NCBI GenBank assembly: GCA_030428105.1
Contig: JAUIBE010000016.1
Span: 1 to 55,250, forward strand
Origin: Gammaproteobacteria bacterium
Lineage (GTDB): Bacteria; Pseudomonadota; Gammaproteobacteria; Xanthomonadales; SZUA-36
Direction of reading: 5' to 3'
DNA length: 55,250 nt
Position 1 is the first letter of the stretch. Each line of letters opens with the position of its first letter. The notes under the pieces were generated by a model. It was not told the origin of the DNA, did not search any database, and worked only from the letters and a program-made list of their open reading frames with translations. The position numbers were made by a program, and so were the translations under genes. Positions 54,450 to 55,250 of the stretch are shown piece after piece.

Positions 54450-55085
54450 ATGACAGAAACCAACCCCACTGCTGATACACGCCATCGGCGTGTTCCCGAA
54501 CGCGGCAACCACGATTTCGAACGCGCCTGCGCCATCATCGACGAGGCGCGCGTTTGCCATGTTGGGTTTACGCTGGAGAACCAGCCCTACGTGGTGCCGA
54601 TGGCGGTGGCCCGCCAGGGGAGCGACCTGCTGGTGCACGGCTCGGTGGTCAGCCGCCTGATCACCAGCCTGGCCGATGGCCTGCCCTGCTGCGCAACCGT
54701 CACCCACCTGGATGGCCTGGTGCTGGCGCGCTCCTCGTTTCACTCTTCGATGAACTACCGCTCGGTGATGGTATTCGGCAAGGCGCAGCCGATTACCGAT
54801 GCCGATGAGAAATCAACTGCGCTGGACGCGCTGGTGGAACACCTGGCGCCGGGTCGACTGGCAGATCTGCGAGAGTCTTCCCGCAAGGAACTGAACGCCA
54901 CCACCATCCTGAAACTGCCGATTGAAACGTTCAGCGTAAAAGCGCGCACCGGCCCGCCCAGCGATGCCTCGTATGACATCGACCTACCGGTGTGGGCTGG
55001 CGTGATTCCGCTGACCCTGACAGAGGGCAAGCCGATTGGTGCGCCGGATATGGCGGATGGAATCCCCCTGCCTGATTACCTGTAG
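54450..55085 (+). CDS. Pyridoxamine 5'-phosphate oxidase-fold flavin/heme-binding protein
   Basis: A 211-residue protein with the split-barrel fold. HVGFTLENQPYVVPMAVARQGSDLLVHGS and RSVMVFGKAQPI are the FMN-binding strands of the PNPOx-like group, and DYLP-type ends are usual. It may be an FMN-binding or heme-linked oxidoreductase, but the substrate is not evident. Its last codon and stop TAG lie inside a REP copy (55081-55104), so that repeat supplies the C-terminal Leu and stop. It is divergent from the ATL gene with 59 bases between. Confidence 0.82.
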   Translation: MTETNPTADTRHRRVPERGNHDFERACAIIDEARVCHVGFTLENQPYVVPMAVARQGSDLLVHGSVVSRLITSLADGLPCCATVTHLDGLVLARSSFHSSMNYRSVMVFGKAQPITDADEKSTALDALVEHLAPGRLADLRESSRKELNATTILKLPIETFSVKARTGPPSDASYDIDLPVWAGVIPLTLTEGKPIGAPDMADGIPLPDYL

Positions 55086-55104
55086 GAGCGGCGCCTCGCC
55101 GCGA
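55081..55104. repeat. REP palindrome overlapping a stop codon
   Basis: TGTAGGAGCGGCGCCTCGCCGCGA (one base shorter than the copies at 53902 and 53972). Its TAG is the stop codon of the PNPOx-fold gene, and the next bases separate it from the convergent trmJ. Confidence 0.72.
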
Positions 55105-55115
55105 TAGGCCCGCGC

Positions 55116-55250
55116 CTACTTCTCCCTGGCAGACTCCTGCGCAGCACGAAGAATGCCACGCAGGATATTCATCTCGTTCTGGTCGGGCCGCGCGCGGTTG
55201 AACAGGCGTCGCAGGCGCGCCATCAGCTTCTTCGGCTGGTCGGGGTTGAG
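55116..55250 (-). CDS. trmJ: tRNA (cytidine/uridine-32-2'-O)-methyltransferase TrmJ, C-terminal part
   Basis: An open frame on the minus strand runs in from the window edge to a stop at 55116-55118, giving 44 residues. The end reads KKLMARLRRLFNRARP, then DQNEMNILRGIL, which matches the C-terminus of TrmJ as I know it (RRLFxRARxxxxELNILRGIL). This part belongs to the helical extension after the SPOUT methyltransferase domain. Most of the protein lies outside the window. Confidence 0.75.
   Translation of the reverse strand, partial: LNPDQPKKLMARLRRLFNRARPDQNEMNILRGILRAAQESAREK

Overview
The window is high-GC bacterial chromosome, densely coded, with no rRNA, tRNA, CRISPR array, transposase or phage gene that I can recognise. 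The gene set points to an aerobic, probably aquatic or marine gammaproteobacterium near the Xanthomonadales/Wenzhouxiangella side of the class. The supporting signs are an AceK, a TrmJ C-terminus, a leucine/isovalerate (liu-type) catabolic operon, REP-type palindromes of the TAGGAGCGGC...CCGCGA kind, and several secreted proteins, two of which end in an LFxDGFE tail. The lineage is an inference. At least five genes appear to use TTG or GTG starts.

Layout. 0-1.1 kb: a truncated membrane-anchored hypothetical and a SnoaL/NTF2-fold protein. 1.4-10.5 kb: an ECF sigma factor and anti-sigma factor, a small AT-rich secreted protein, a 1022-residue TPR-CHAT protease-like lipoprotein, and two secreted surface-type proteins (a propeller/beta-helix choice-of-anchor-Q protein and a Cys-containing secreted protein). 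10.6-13 kb: a secreted PHB-depolymerase-like esterase and an AT-rich orphan membrane protein. 13.3-17.4 kb: a TetR regulator and fused isobutyryl-CoA mutase IcmF. 17.5-21.8 kb: secreted repeat proteins and aceK. 22-27 kb: a tightly packed four-gene operon of OmpR-type regulator, periplasmic type-1-copper-like protein, outer-membrane barrel and hybrid histidine kinase. 27-31.7 kb: a serine hydrolase, a PD40 propeller and a divergent CadC-like TPR regulator. 31.8-36.2 kb: a split YeeE/YedE transporter, a GFA protein, another DGFE-tailed secreted protein, an FAD oxidoreductase and a secreted hypothetical. 36.3-43 kb: a small CxxC protein with a His/Asp/Glu-rich TonB receptor (ZnuD-like), a TerB-like protein, a candidate small RNA and an M16 peptidase. 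43-48.8 kb: isovaleryl-CoA dehydrogenase, thiolase, methylcrotonyl-CoA carboxylase beta, methylglutaconyl-CoA hydratase and a SDR dehydrogenase. 48.8-55.2 kb: a small hypothetical, MscS, a membrane protein, an SBP56/methanethiol-oxidase-like secreted protein, the AdhC-FghA formaldehyde pathway, an alkyltransferase-like protein, a PNPOx-fold protein and the 3' end of trmJ.

How the parts may work together. The branched-chain operon oxidises isovaleryl-CoA (and probably isoleucine intermediates) toward acetyl-CoA but lacks the carboxylase alpha subunit and HMG-CoA lyase here. IcmF may feed isobutyryl/butyryl-CoA interconversion, and AceK balances TCA and glyoxylate flux when acetyl-CoA is the carbon source. 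The SBP56-like protein lies just upstream of a glutathione-dependent formaldehyde oxidation pair, which fits methanethiol oxidation releasing formaldehyde. The most system-like unknowns are the regulator/cupredoxin/barrel/hybrid-kinase operon and the ECF/anti-sigma/TPR-CHAT cluster.
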